64,000 bases of DNA from Delta-02 sp964513565 (GTDB lineage: Bacteria > Desulfobacterota > Syntrophorhabdia > Syntrophorhabdales > Syntrophorhabdaceae), in NCBI GenBank assembly GCA_964513565.1, contig CAZENE010000010.1:26301-90300 (forward strand), in the 5' to 3' direction. Shown in pieces: positions 35,394 to 44,794 of the stretch. Numbering within the stretch: position 1 is the stretch's first letter; each line of letters starts with the position of its first letter. A model generated the notes under the pieces. That model did no database searches and was not told the origin of the DNA. It saw nothing but the letters and a program-made list of their open reading frames with translations. The position numbers and the translations under genes are program-made.

Positions 35394-38027
35394 ATGAGAA
35401 ACCGACATAACAGAAACAGCGCCGGAACATTCACGCATTGCATCCTGCTGGCCCTTGGGCTGGCAATGCTTTTTATAATGGCACCGGGACCCTCCCACGG
35501 TGAAAGACCCCCGCCCGGTAACAGCCAGGATTCCCAAGACCTGGGTCAGTTGCCGTCACCGGATCAATGGAAACAATTCGGCCAGCAGTTGAAAGCGAAT
35601 GCACCTGCCAACGAGCTTCAAAAGGCGCGCTACGTTGCCTCACGGGTGGCGATGGAACTGGACCGCAGGGGGATCAACGTCAATACATCCCTTATCGGCC
35701 GTATTGACGCTTCGCTGAGATACGGCAACAGCGAAGCGGCAACCTGCGGGTATCTGAATGATGCCTTCACGGAAGCACTTAAGGGTTCGGGTTTTGACAC
35801 CGGTCAGATACATTCCGTCGTCGGCTACAAAGATGGCTGGCAGGCTTTGAACAGGGGATATATTTTTGATGTAAATATAAATCATGTAGCTCCCGTGGTT
35901 GTCATAGACGGTGTCCCGTATTCCTTTGATCTCTGGGCGCACGGCGGCTCCAAGGGAAGTTTCAAAGACTTCGGCAACAGCGCCTGGAACGGGATTAAAA
36001 CGAAGGACTGGGGGAAACTGATGTATAAGCACCAGGGGTATAATAGTTTCTCGTCCGACGAAGGAATAACGAAAAAAGAACTGGATAAGGCAAACGAGGA
36101 ACTGGTCGAGAAGACAAAGGCCAATCTCAAGGCAATCAAGATCGAGGTCAGGGGCAATTCCGGGAGGCCGGTCGCCGGCGCGCACGTAACGCTCACCGGC
36201 GAGATGAGGCTGAGCGGTACAACCGGGGCGGACGGAACTGTTACAGCGAAAGGCGTCAAGGCTGCAACATATGCGGTCCGCATCACGGCCGACGGCTATC
36301 TGACGTATACGGACAGCTTTCAGCTTGTCCCGTCACGGGAGGACAGGTACTCGGCCTCACTGGAGCCGGTCCTGAGCGTAATTGCCGCCCGTGTGAGGTC
36401 CGGCTCGATACCGGTCGCTGATGCTACGGTCCGGATGTCGTCCCGGTCGCCGGAAACCACCGGTGAATCCGGAGAGGCGCATTTCGAGAAGGTCCCTCCC
36501 GGGGCATATACGTTGACCGCCGAGGCATCAGGCTTTGGAACCGAATCAAAAAAGGTGACGGTTAAGCCAAAGGACGAAAAGTCGGCATCGGTTCCTCTTC
36601 CCGTGGATTTCAACCTTAGGCCCCGGGTAAATGTTAAAATAACGGGAGCCGGTCATGCTTTTACAGGGGACACTATTGAACTTGGATCGGAGATAGATGC
36701 TGCAGATACAATAAGGCCGGCCCTCAAATACGCATGGCGCTTGGCGGGGGACAACACTGTCCTCGGTTCCATGGCAAAATTCAAACGAACGCTTATAAAG
36801 GCAGGAACGCATCATGTGAGCCTGGTTGTTTACGTGATACGTCCCGACACGCGGCAGACGGTTCTCGTCGGTGAAGCGATGCACGGGGTTGTTGCTGAGG
36901 AACGAAGGATCTCGGTGGAACTACAGGGCCCGAGCGAAACGAAGGTCGGCGAAGAAATATCTCTGAGGACAAGGGTAAAACAGCTGAGCAAAAGCGATAG
37001 ACAGCCCAATTATAATCTTGTGTGGTCGGTCAATGGCGTGAAATTCGGCAACAGTACCGAGGCTCAATCACTTAAAGTTTCCCGGGTCGGCCGAAATGTT
37101 GTGCAGGTTATAGTATGGCAGGCTGTAGGCGGAAAATGGCACAGGGCGGGGGAAGCCCGGCATGCGTTTGTTGCCGCAGGCCCCGACCCGGCAAGGGGGT
37201 CGATCTCGGTGAGCGGGCCATCGAGTGCCGAGATAGGTGAGAACGTTCAGCTTACCGCGAGCTTCAGCGACACGAACGTGCCGTCATCAGCCCTCTACTA
37301 CAGCTGGGTGGTAAACGGTAGGCGGTACAATTACAAAGATTCGGTCAACCTACCAGCCAGCGCTCCCGGGGTTTATTATGTGATAGCCGAGCTTTGGATG
37401 AGATACCAGCCAAAGCCGGTCAAGATCGCACAGGCCGCGCATAATGTGACCATTTACAGGAAGGGAGAGCAGCCCGATCCTTTTCGAGACCTGATTGAGG
37501 CGCTCCTCGGAGGAAGCAGCACTTCGGCTACAACAACCCCCACGCCGAAGCAGCAGCCTGTCCCCCCGATCCCCAGCGGAAGAATGTATTCATCAAGGTC
37601 TCTTCCCTCCAACCCGGTAACGATAAGCGGGACATGGAATGCGGTAGATTCCAAAGGGAGATTTAACGGCAAGATGACCTTAAGTCAGTCCGGCTCCAGC
37701 TTGAGCGGCTTGATGCAGACACCCGGGGGGAGCATTCCCGTTTCCGGTTCAATATCGGAAAACACGGTATCTGTTGTTCTAACTTTCGGAAGCCCGGCGG
37801 TTATAAACCAGTATATGCAGGATATGAGAGTATCGCAGGCTATCGGGTCAATCACCGCCAGGGCCACATTCACCCTCGGGTCCAACACTAACGAGGTCCA
37901 GGGGCAGCTTTACCCGTTTCACGTCCAGTGGCACGATGACGGGAAGGTTGTGACCATCAAAAGGAAGTGGCAGGATGGGGATACTCATCCCGGTAATCCG
38001 CCGCGTTCGTTCACACTGAGGCGTTAG
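35394..38027 (+). CDS. Large secreted protein: C-H-D cysteine-protease-like domain plus Ig-like repeats
   Basis: 877 residues. The signal peptide ends near residue 36 (FIMAPGPSHG). A first domain to about 215 has Cys118 (AATCGYLNDAFTEAL), His164 (NINHVAPVVVIDG) and Asp179 (PYSFDLWAHGG), spaced as in transglutaminase- or papain-like folds. A charged helix leads to two carboxypeptidase-regulatory-like (CarboxypepD_reg) repeats (about 248-320 and 330-405; VTAKGVKAATYAVRITADGY, VPPGAYTLTAEASGF). Three PKD/Ig-like modules (about 410-690) follow, then a Pro/Thr linker and a beta-rich C-terminus. GGAGG precedes the ATG. Probably exported and possibly acting on or bound to the envelope; function unknown. 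Confidence 0.7.
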   Translation: MRNRHNRNSAGTFTHCILLALGLAMLFIMAPGPSHGERPPPGNSQDSQDLGQLPSPDQWKQFGQQLKANAPANELQKARYVASRVAMELDRRGINVNTSLIGRIDASLRYGNSEAATCGYLNDAFTEALKGSGFDTGQIHSVVGYKDGWQALNRGYIFDVNINHVAPVVVIDGVPYSFDLWAHGGSKGSFKDFGNSAWNGIKTKDWGKLMYKHQGYNSFSSDEGITKKELDKANEELVEKTKANLKAIKIEVRGNSGRPVAGAHVTLTGEMRLSGTTGADGTVTAKGVKAATYAVRITADGYLTYTDSFQLVPSREDRYSASLEPVLSVIAARVRSGSIPVADATVRMSSRSPETTGESGEAHFEKVPPGAYTLTAEASGFGTESKKVTVKPKDEKSASVPLPVDFNLRPRVNVKITGAGHAFTGDTIELGSEIDAADTIRPALKYAWRLAGDNTVLGSMAKFKRTLIKAGTHHVSLVVYVIRPDTRQTVLVGEAMHGVVAEERRISVELQGPSETKVGEEISLRTRVKQLSKSDRQPNYNLVWSVNGVKFGNSTEAQSLKVSRVGRNVVQVIVWQAVGGKWHRAGEARHAFVAAGPDPARGSISVSGPSSAEIGENVQLTASFSDTNVPSSALYYSWVVNGRRYNYKDSVNLPASAPGVYYVIAELWMRYQPKPVKIAQAAHNVTIYRKGEQPDPFRDLIEALLGGSSTSATTTPTPKQQPVPPIPSGRMYSSRSLPSNPVTISGTWNAVDSKGRFNGKMTLSQSGSSLSGLMQTPGGSIPVSGSISENTVSVVLTFGSPAVINQYMQDMRVSQAIGSITARATFTLGSNTNEVQGQLYPFHVQWHDDGKVVTIKRKWQDGDTHPGNPPRSFTLRR

Positions 38028-38554
38028 GGTTTCCTCGTCCGGAAATACCGGCATTTCACAGGGTTGTAAGAGCAGGGCCCGGAATCCTGCCGTTTCGATC
38101 CGTTCCAAGCTATATCATACTTAAGATTGCCGTAACAGATCGAATTTTTGAGGGGCTATGGATCCGTCGGACGGACGTGTATTTGCCGTAGCGAGTGAAA
38201 TGTTTGGTTCGATATACTGTTTGTCGCTTTAGTGCTTGCCCCTGCAGTCATAGCCGCTCCGGCTCTCATTTTTCTTATTGCGGAGTTACCGTATAGCGTG
38301 TGATGCCTGTCGGGACGGGGTTTGGTTTTTTGTGGGCAGGGGGAAGTTCGCAAAAGCAAGATTCATGACGGTAAGCGTCAGGGAAAAAGCGAAAAAAGAA
38401 TCCAATACACCTCCTTTGAACCTCCCGGGCCTGTTGCCTCAAACAGGGAAGCGCCCCCTCATTTCAAAGGCTTATATCCTTTCGATATAGATTTCTTTTA
38501 TATCTTAAAACGTGGAACACTTATTGCATTAAGTAATTTCGAGAGGAGGAAACA
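38028..38554. other. Intergenic stretch with no confident gene
   Basis: A 34-codon hydrophobic frame near 38205-38300 (VALVLAPAVIAAPALIFLIA) has no start codon and could be the tail of a lost membrane protein. Overlapping frames at 38278-38558 have no ribosome binding site. AT-rich sequence just before 38555 (ATATAGATTTCTTTTATATC) probably holds the promoter of the next gene. Confidence 0.4.
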
Positions 38555-38851
38555 GTGAAAATTCTATCTCTGTGTGCCTGTGTTTTCGTGGGATTCTCTT
38601 TTTTTACGGCACGGGGCACAGTTGAAAGCGCCGCTTCCGCGGGCATTGTTTATAAATGCGGCAAAGACGCTTCAGGGACCTTGAATTGCCGCAGGATCGT
38701 TTCCGCCGGCAGGTCCGGTCAGTCGGGAACGTATATCGACAGCTCATCAGGTAAAATATGCAGGTGGCAATGCAGGACGGATCAGAGTATTGAGACATGC
38801 AAGGCGTCGGGCCATGAATGCAATAAGCAATTGCCTCCACATTGGAGATAG
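38555..38851 (+). CDS. Small secreted cysteine-rich protein
   Basis: 98 residues from a GTG start with an excellent GAGAGGAGG site nine bases upstream. A signal peptide covers about the first 28 residues (SLCACVFVGFSFFTARG, cut near ASA). The mature part of roughly 70 residues has six cysteines (YKCGKD, LNCRR, KICRWQCRT, ETCKASGHEC), suggesting three disulfides or a bound cofactor, and is basic. No family is recognised. It lies in its own transcription unit after the large secreted protein. Confidence 0.6.
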   Translation: MKILSLCACVFVGFSFFTARGTVESAASAGIVYKCGKDASGTLNCRRIVSAGRSGQSGTYIDSSSGKICRWQCRTDQSIETCKASGHECNKQLPPHWR

Positions 38852-38909
38852 TAAATAGGGCGATAGTCGATGGGCAATAGGAAAGAAGTATTTTCTTATA
38901 CTGGAAAGA

Positions 38910-39662
38910 TCATCGGGGTTTCGTGCCCGTGTGAAGATATGTGACACCGAAGGTCAACGGATATTTCTGCACGTCTACCATACCCGCGGATTCCATCATC
39001 GCAGCTAAGGCGTCCGGGTTGGGAAAATTCATGATCGAGTCTGCAAGGTAATGATAAGCCGCCGGATTGGGCGAGAAATATTTCGCAAGGCTCGGCAGAA
39101 GGTAATTCAGATAAACATGATATATTATCTTAAACAGGCGGTTCTGGATAAATGTCATTTCCAGCACCATAACCGAACCCCCGGGTGCCGTGACACGAAG
39201 CATTTCCTTTAGCGCTTTTTCTCTATCCGGCATGTTCCTGACGCCAAAAGCGACGGCTACGACATCAAACGAATTATCGCAGAATGGAAGTTCCATCGCA
39301 TCTGACTGCATGAGTCTGATGCGAGAGCCAAGACCCTTCTTATGCACTTTTTCCTTTGCCGCATCGAGCATTTCATAGACAAAATCAATAGCCGTGATCT
39401 TTATATTTCCGTGCCTGAGCGCCGCATCAACAGAGAGGTCTCCGGTGCCGCATGCGACATCGAGAAACCGGGAAGTTTTAAAAAAACACATTTTTTTGAC
39501 CGTGAACCGGCGCCACGCGACATCGCGCCGGAGGCTAAGAAGGTGATTAAGAAAATCATACTTCTTGGTGACGGTGGCAAACATGTCTTTGACCATACTG
39601 ATGCGTTCAGCATCGGTGACCTTGCACACCGACGGGTATTTCTTGTTTAAACGCTTGTTCAC
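38910..39662 (-). CDS. ubiE: Ubiquinone/menaquinone C-methyltransferase
   Basis: Methylates the demethylquinone ring (menaquinone expected in an anaerobe). The SAM-binding motif is LDVACGTGDLS, followed by ITAIDFVYEMLDAAKEK, SDAMELPFCDNSFD, AFGVRNMPDREKAL and RVTAPGGSVMVLE, all diagnostic of UbiE/MenG. I place the start at GTG 39662 because GAGAGGAAG lies just upstream, giving 250 residues. The open frame extends to 39803 but the added residues have no family counterpart. It lies 110 bases after the secreted HExxH protein gene, same strand. Confidence 0.9.
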   Translation of the reverse strand: MNKRLNKKYPSVCKVTDAERISMVKDMFATVTKKYDFLNHLLSLRRDVAWRRFTVKKMCFFKTSRFLDVACGTGDLSVDAALRHGNIKITAIDFVYEMLDAAKEKVHKKGLGSRIRLMQSDAMELPFCDNSFDVVAVAFGVRNMPDREKALKEMLRVTAPGGSVMVLEMTFIQNRLFKIIYHVYLNYLLPSLAKYFSPNPAAYHYLADSIMNFPNPDALAAMMESAGMVDVQKYPLTFGVTYLHTGTKPR

Positions 39663-39772
39663 GCACTTCCTCTCGTAAGGCTTGTTGGCAATTAGTGTAA
39701 GGAATTTTCGGTCAAATAGATAGAATTTTTTGTGCCTGAAAGATCCGGCAACATGCGAGCTTCGGCCGGCGG

Positions 39773-41185
39773 CTAAGGCCAATTTTTCCCGGGTTTTGCC
39801 CAATCGTACTCATCGTAGGCGCCGTCTTTATAATCGTACATTGACTCATATGCGAGGAATTCCTCGTCGCCGCCGATCTTCTTCCATTCAGGGTCATATC
39901 CCCAGTATGTCTGGAATTTATCGGACTGGAATTGCATTCCCGGTTCCAGATCGTTCGGAATGCCGTCGAGGTCTGCATCCTGTGCCGCCATCTGCTGAAG
40001 CGTCTTCCCTTCCCGCCAGGTGTGGTAGCAATTAAAATGGATGAACTCGTGGCGGACTAAGACGGCAAATGTATCGATATGGTACGTTGTCCGTGTGTTC
40101 TTTACCGTAAGTGTTTTAGGAATACTGCGCTTTACAGCGGGAAATGTCAGGCCGAATTTGACCCCAAGCTTTTTGGTAAGATCGCAAATATGGATCGTCT
40201 TGTACATGAATGCCGGTTTATACATGGCGGGCACGTGAAAATCTTTGCAGACATCGAACTGGGTCCCGCCGAACTCGATGTTGATCTTCTGCCCGAAGGG
40301 TATTGCCGCGGGAGTTTGCCTCCAGTAATAAAACCAGTTGTAATGTTCGCCGCCGGGGTTGTTCTTTGCATCACGGGGATAGAAGAACTGGACCTCCCGC
40401 GCTTCTGAGGCAGTACAGGCGCCCACCTTCAGAGTTGCGACTACCTTCTTCCTGCCGAACTCGCTGTTTTCTGCGGGCAGGTCCTGGTAGGTCACATCCA
40501 GTTTCCTTCCCTTAAGCTGTCCCTGGAGGACCTTTCTCTTTACGCCTTCCATTTCGGGTACGGACCATTCTACCGAATCGGCGTAATGTTCCGGAGTTGT
40601 GCTCGCCCGCAGACTCAACTCGAGCGCATCGCCTGACGAACTGTATACATATTTCTGTTTATCCCTTGGCTCGAGAATGACAAGTTGGATGTATTCCTTC
40701 GGCGCCTCGGCTATAATGCCTGTCAGAACAGGTTCTGTCGGGCTTTCACGGTGGAACTTCCAGGACATGGTACTGCCCTTTATATCGCCGTGCCAGGGGG
40801 CCGTGCGTTCCATGCGCACGCGATTATTAACCACCTCCAAGAACATCGTATCGGAAGTGCTTATACATGTGACGATATTCCCTGAGACCGTGCACTGCGA
40901 GCGCATTGTGATGCCTCCGCCTAGATGGCTTACATTGTCGGTGGCGATGGGGAAATTGATGTTCCAGGGATATGTGGCGATCTGTTCGAATCGGTCAACC
41001 TTCCATCGGCCGTTGTATCCCGATCCCGCGCCGACCTTATGAGCTTCGAGCCTTTCATGATAGCTGGCGCCCATGAATACCGTCGTGCCTTGCAACGCTA
41101 CGCTATAGCGGGGACATTGCACGGTCGTACTGAAGACGGCGGCCGGGAGCAGAGCTAATAGAATAAAAATAATAAGCTTTTGCAT
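39773..41185 (-). CDS. Secreted putative metallopeptidase with HExxH and calcium-binding motif
   Basis: 470 residues with a signal peptide (MQKLIIFILLALLPAAVFS). Residues about 20-330 are beta-rich and do not match a family I know. Near the C-terminus RHEFIHF gives HEFIH at 379-383, the zinc-protease pattern, followed about 25 residues on by DADLDGIPNDLEPG, a thrombospondin type-3-like calcium-binding loop. No clear third zinc ligand of a named family is identified; a Glu or His in the tail (GGDEEFLAYESMYDYKDGAY) could serve. The tail is acidic and aromatic. Protease activity is inferred only from the motif. Confidence 0.65.
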   Translation of the reverse strand: MQKLIIFILLALLPAAVFSTTVQCPRYSVALQGTTVFMGASYHERLEAHKVGAGSGYNGRWKVDRFEQIATYPWNINFPIATDNVSHLGGGITMRSQCTVSGNIVTCISTSDTMFLEVVNNRVRMERTAPWHGDIKGSTMSWKFHRESPTEPVLTGIIAEAPKEYIQLVILEPRDKQKYVYSSSGDALELSLRASTTPEHYADSVEWSVPEMEGVKRKVLQGQLKGRKLDVTYQDLPAENSEFGRKKVVATLKVGACTASEAREVQFFYPRDAKNNPGGEHYNWFYYWRQTPAAIPFGQKINIEFGGTQFDVCKDFHVPAMYKPAFMYKTIHICDLTKKLGVKFGLTFPAVKRSIPKTLTVKNTRTTYHIDTFAVLVRHEFIHFNCYHTWREGKTLQQMAAQDADLDGIPNDLEPGMQFQSDKFQTYWGYDPEWKKIGGDEEFLAYESMYDYKDGAYDEYDWAKPGKNWP

Positions 41186-41221
41186 CCGGGGCCCCTTGGA
41201 TCAATTCAAGGAAAACAATAA

Positions 41222-42097
41222 CTATCGTATATTCTGATTGTACCGGACCGCACGTGCTTCAATGGCTCTGGGGTGGATAAGTCCGGTTGCCGGCACCTTG
41301 CCTGAGATATTATCCATTCTTTCAGCTGTTTCAGGATGGGTCCGGGTTATGCCTCCGCCGGACGACGAGCCTCTTGATTGGAGTCGTTTGAGGAAAGAAT
41401 TGAGGGCCCGTGGATCATATCCGCATCGGGCGAGCGTTGTAAGCGCCGTTTCGTCGGCGGCATATTCCTGGGAACGGCTGTATCCGTTCACAACGATCGT
41501 TTTAAAGATGTCATCGAGGCTGCCTTCGAAGATACTTACAAGTTGGGAGATCTCCGATGACGTATAATTTCTGGTCGCGGTCGTTCCGATAAGGGTCAGC
41601 GCTTCGGTCCAGCGCGCGTTCTTTATCGCGGCGATGCCGTCCCGTTTACTGATATGGGCAACCTCGTGTGCAAGAACCGCGGCAAGCTCATCCTCGTTTG
41701 CTGTTGTCCTGACCATGCCCCGGGTGATAAAGATGATACCGCCGGGCGCGGCGAATGCATTTATTTCGTCGGTCTCCAGGACCGCAAAATGATAACCGTT
41801 GAATGTAAATGGTTTGTCGGAGTTAAGAGCGACCGTCTTGCCGATCAGGTTGACATACCGGGTAAGATAGGCATCGGTCGACAGCGGATAAGAGGATAGT
41901 ATTCTGGCCGCTACGGCCCGGCCTACATAATATTCCTCTTCCTCTGAGATCGGACGGGACGCCCTGGATTTGGCGTCCACGACCGTCATGGCCGTATTGA
42001 GATGTTGTGAGATGTTTCCGAAGCCGGTCGTGTCACATGAAGCAAGCATGGCGAGGCTGGCAAGCAAAGCGAGGAAGAGGCTGGATCTCCTGATCAT
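41222..42097 (-). CDS. M48 family metalloprotease, lipoprotein
   Basis: 291 residues. Lipoprotein signal with lipobox MLASC (Cys21). The zinc site HEVAH is at 144-148 within LAHEVAHISKRDG, the third ligand Glu in SRSQEYAADETAL, and a C-terminal TRTHPETAERM completes the pattern of BepA/LoiP-type M48 proteases. Such periplasmic proteases act in outer-membrane protein quality control. Its ATG overlaps the stop of the SH3-domain gene (ATGA, 42094-42097), so the two are translationally coupled. It is the last of three coupled genes headed by a CHASE2 cyclase. Confidence 0.92.
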   Translation of the reverse strand: MIRRSSLFLALLASLAMLASCDTTGFGNISQHLNTAMTVVDAKSRASRPISEEEEYYVGRAVAARILSSYPLSTDAYLTRYVNLIGKTVALNSDKPFTFNGYHFAVLETDEINAFAAPGGIIFITRGMVRTTANEDELAAVLAHEVAHISKRDGIAAIKNARWTEALTLIGTTATRNYTSSEISQLVSIFEGSLDDIFKTIVVNGYSRSQEYAADETALTTLARCGYDPRALNSFLKRLQSRGSSSGGGITRTHPETAERMDNISGKVPATGLIHPRAIEARAVRYNQNIR

Positions 42098-42552
42098 GGC
42101 TGGCGCAAGCCTCCGTTTGTTATGAAGTGGGCCACCTCGCGTTCGGGAACGGGATAACGTTCAATCTTGTCCACGAGATAGAATTTCATCTCCGGGTGCC
42201 GACCCTTGTACGATGCTTCCACTTGAGGGTTGAATCCCTTACCGGCGAGCGCAGCTTCACTTTCGCTTACGGAAGACCTTTTACCGGAGTAAGATGCAGA
42301 CGATACGACCCTATCCTGCACAGCGCTTTTGTGTATGTATCCGACAGAGGGACCGTGCTTGACCTTGTACCAGTCTCCCTGGGTTGATAAAACTTCAAGC
42401 CGGTCATTATATCTGACATTGGCCTTTATGGGAGCGAAGAATTTGGCATATTCCCGTATTGCATTATCCTTGGTTATAACTGTCACGGTTTCGGCAAGGA
42501 GGCCGCCCGCGACAAATACCAACATCAATGAAAATATTACTATTCTTGTCAT
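42094..42552 (-). CDS. Secreted SH3-domain protein
   Basis: 152 residues with a signal peptide (MTRIVIFSLMLVFVAGGLLA). A bacterial SH3 domain spans about residues 23-85 (VTVITKDNAIREYAKFFAPI, DRLEVLSTQGDWYKVKHGPS, VGYIHKSAVQD). The remaining 60 residues contain GKGFNPQVEASYKGRHPEM and VPEREVAHFITNGGLR, seen in other SH3 proteins next to M48 proteases. Such domains usually bind peptidoglycan or a partner protein. Start and stop overlap both neighbours by four bases (ATGA). Confidence 0.85.
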   Translation of the reverse strand: MTRIVIFSLMLVFVAGGLLAETVTVITKDNAIREYAKFFAPIKANVRYNDRLEVLSTQGDWYKVKHGPSVGYIHKSAVQDRVVSSASYSGKRSSVSESEAALAGKGFNPQVEASYKGRHPEMKFYLVDKIERYPVPEREVAHFITNGGLRQP

Positions 42553-44651
42553 TTTTCGGTCATTTTAATAACATCCCACCCTTTTGTCAAAGGAAAATTA
42601 TCCTTCAGGTCCTCGGCCCTTTTCTTGTAAAACAGGGAAGGACCATCATCCGGAAAGGCCGAAAGCAGGGCATCAAACCGGGATATTGCTTCCGGAAATT
42701 TTGCCTCTCCGTAAAGGCCGAAAGCTGAGTCGTACATGGCCGCCTTCTTCACATCGGCTCGAGTGGCGGTGCTCTGCCCGGAGATGATCTCATGAATAAC
42801 GACGGGCTCTGCTTTTCCCTTTACTTCAATAGGCCCGAGATTACGGGTCAGGAAAAGACCCTGGGTCCTGGCGAGCGTATACTCGCTCGTTATTATGCGT
42901 GTGCCGAGCACCTTGTTGACCGATTCGAGGCGGGATGCGAGATTGACCGTATCGCCAATGACCGTAAAATCAAAAAGACGCGCGCTGCCCATGTTGCCGG
43001 CAATCGCATCCCCGGTATGAAGGCCGACCCTGATCGCTATCGGAGGGATTCCCTCGAGCCCGAAAACGGTGTTTAGGGCGGATATTGAGTCGATGAACCG
43101 TAATGCGCTGCTGCATGCGTTGATCTCATCTTCGGGCCCGGCAAGCGGCGCCCCCCAGAATGCCATGATGCAGTCCCCGATATATTTGTCGACCACGCCT
43201 TTTTCTTCGATAACAATCTCGGTAAGTTCATTCAGGACCCGGTGCAGCATGGACGCCGTGTCTTCAGGCGTATTTCGCTCGGAGATCGTCGTAAACCCGG
43301 CGATGTCCGCAAATAGCACGGTTACCCGGGCCTTTTTTCCTCCCGGCTTCACGATCTCAGGATTTTGGAGGACATAATCGACTATTGTCTTGTCCATATA
43401 TTGAGAAAATGTCCGCTTGACGAATTGCCTTTCCCTTCCCTCGATCGCATAACTGTATGCAACGGACAACAGGAAGCTCACGATGACAGTCGCCAGAAGG
43501 TATGTTATGGGCAGGTAATATCGAAGAGAAAATAATAATGCCGCGATCCCGATGACAAAAAGGAATGCCCCGGCAAAGGCCGAGAGATTTTTATAGACTG
43601 TATGGTAATTGATAACGAAAGAGACGATGCCAACGCAGATGAGGAGCATAAAGACGAGTACGGTCGCGCGCGGCGCCCGGCGAATGAAAGTCCCGGATTC
43701 AATATTTTCAAACATCGTTGCATTTACATGGACACCTGTTGATACAGATATGGTCGGTGTCGCCTTAAGATCAAGAAGCCCCGGAGCGGTCATTCCGAGA
43801 AAAACGACCTTGCCATTGAAAAGGTCCGGCGTGACCGAACCGCTTGCGTTCCTCCTCGTCCGGTACGCTTCGAGAATATCGATGGCCGGGATGGCCCTGT
43901 AAGCTTTTTTGCCACGTGGAAAACGAAGGAGGAGTTTCCCGTCGGTAAGCGGTATGTATTCTTCCCCAAGCATCAGCCGGCCTGATTCCATCTTGCAAGC
44001 ACCCGACCTGCTGAACAAGGAAAAAACAAGGCTTGGAAGTATCATGTCTGTCAACTTGAAAGAGACCGGTACCCTTCTGTAAACCCCGTCACTGTCGGGG
44101 GCGATCGCGACATTTCCCGAACCTCGCACGCCGTTTCGTATCGGGCTGATGGGGGTCACGGCAGACCTGTAGGATGTGCTGCCGGGAATATCCCCCGGAA
44201 TGGCAAAGCGCTTCAAATATGCAATATCCTCGGGGCCCATCGGTTTCTCGTTCTTTGACAGGAAGAACGGCAGATAAACATTTGAGGCCTTTGACACGGC
44301 GTCGCCGAGGATCCTGTCATCTTCCTCGCCGTATGACGAAGGTTCAGTAAAAAGGATGTCGATAAAAAGAGCATCGGCCCGGGAAACGAATTCAATTATA
44401 GGCGCGTAAACCTGTCTCGGCCATGGCCAGTTTATCTTTTCAGCGCTCAATGCATCGATCGACTGCTGGTCGATCTCGACAATGACTATGCGATCCGATG
44501 CTTTCTCCGGGTTCAGGTACCGTGAAAATATATCAAACGATTTGTTTTCGTACAGCGCGAGGATGTCAAGGAGAAAAACAGTGGAGGCAATAACGAATGA
44601 TACCGAGGCAAGTAATGCAATATTACGCAGACGATGTTTTCTTTCCGCCAC
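42549..44651 (-). CDS. CHASE2-domain adenylate cyclase
   Basis: About 700 residues from the GTG at 44651 (CGGAG upstream); a longer frame to 44708 is less likely. N-terminal transmembrane helix, an extracytoplasmic CHASE2 sensor (RIVIVEIDQQSIDAL, DALFIDILFTEPSSYGEEDD, GKVVFLGMTAPGLLDLKATP), then three membrane helices and a class III cyclase domain. Catalytic residues are in VLFADIAGFTTISE (Asp) and MAFWG. Lys in VVDKYIGD and Asp in LFDFTVIGDTVNLASRLE are the pair expected for ATP rather than GTP. A short helical tail resembles TPR. It probably signals envelope conditions through cAMP. Confidence 0.9.
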   Translation of the reverse strand: MAERKHRLRNIALLASVSFVIASTVFLLDILALYENKSFDIFSRYLNPEKASDRIVIVEIDQQSIDALSAEKINWPWPRQVYAPIIEFVSRADALFIDILFTEPSSYGEEDDRILGDAVSKASNVYLPFFLSKNEKPMGPEDIAYLKRFAIPGDIPGSTSYRSAVTPISPIRNGVRGSGNVAIAPDSDGVYRRVPVSFKLTDMILPSLVFSLFSRSGACKMESGRLMLGEEYIPLTDGKLLLRFPRGKKAYRAIPAIDILEAYRTRRNASGSVTPDLFNGKVVFLGMTAPGLLDLKATPTISVSTGVHVNATMFENIESGTFIRRAPRATVLVFMLLICVGIVSFVINYHTVYKNLSAFAGAFLFVIGIAALLFSLRYYLPITYLLATVIVSFLLSVAYSYAIEGRERQFVKRTFSQYMDKTIVDYVLQNPEIVKPGGKKARVTVLFADIAGFTTISERNTPEDTASMLHRVLNELTEIVIEEKGVVDKYIGDCIMAFWGAPLAGPEDEINACSSALRFIDSISALNTVFGLEGIPPIAIRVGLHTGDAIAGNMGSARLFDFTVIGDTVNLASRLESVNKVLGTRIITSEYTLARTQGLFLTRNLGPIEVKGKAEPVVIHEIISGQSTATRADVKKAAMYDSAFGLYGEAKFPEAISRFDALLSAFPDDGPSLFYKKRAEDLKDNFPLTKGWDVIKMTEK

Positions 44652-44794
44652 GGTTTTCTCCGTTCGTTTTTTGTGATGTAAACCCTTTATACCACATTGG
44701 GGATGCACATGAGAAGCCTGGCGTTTAAGCCGGCGGCGTTTTCCCCTTGAGCACTATCGCCGGGATTTTGTATCATTAGTCGGAGGAGAATGCC

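Noticed and set aside
38278..38558. Overlapping plus-strand frames of 70-78 codons
   Set aside because: No ribosome binding site and no protein-like composition.
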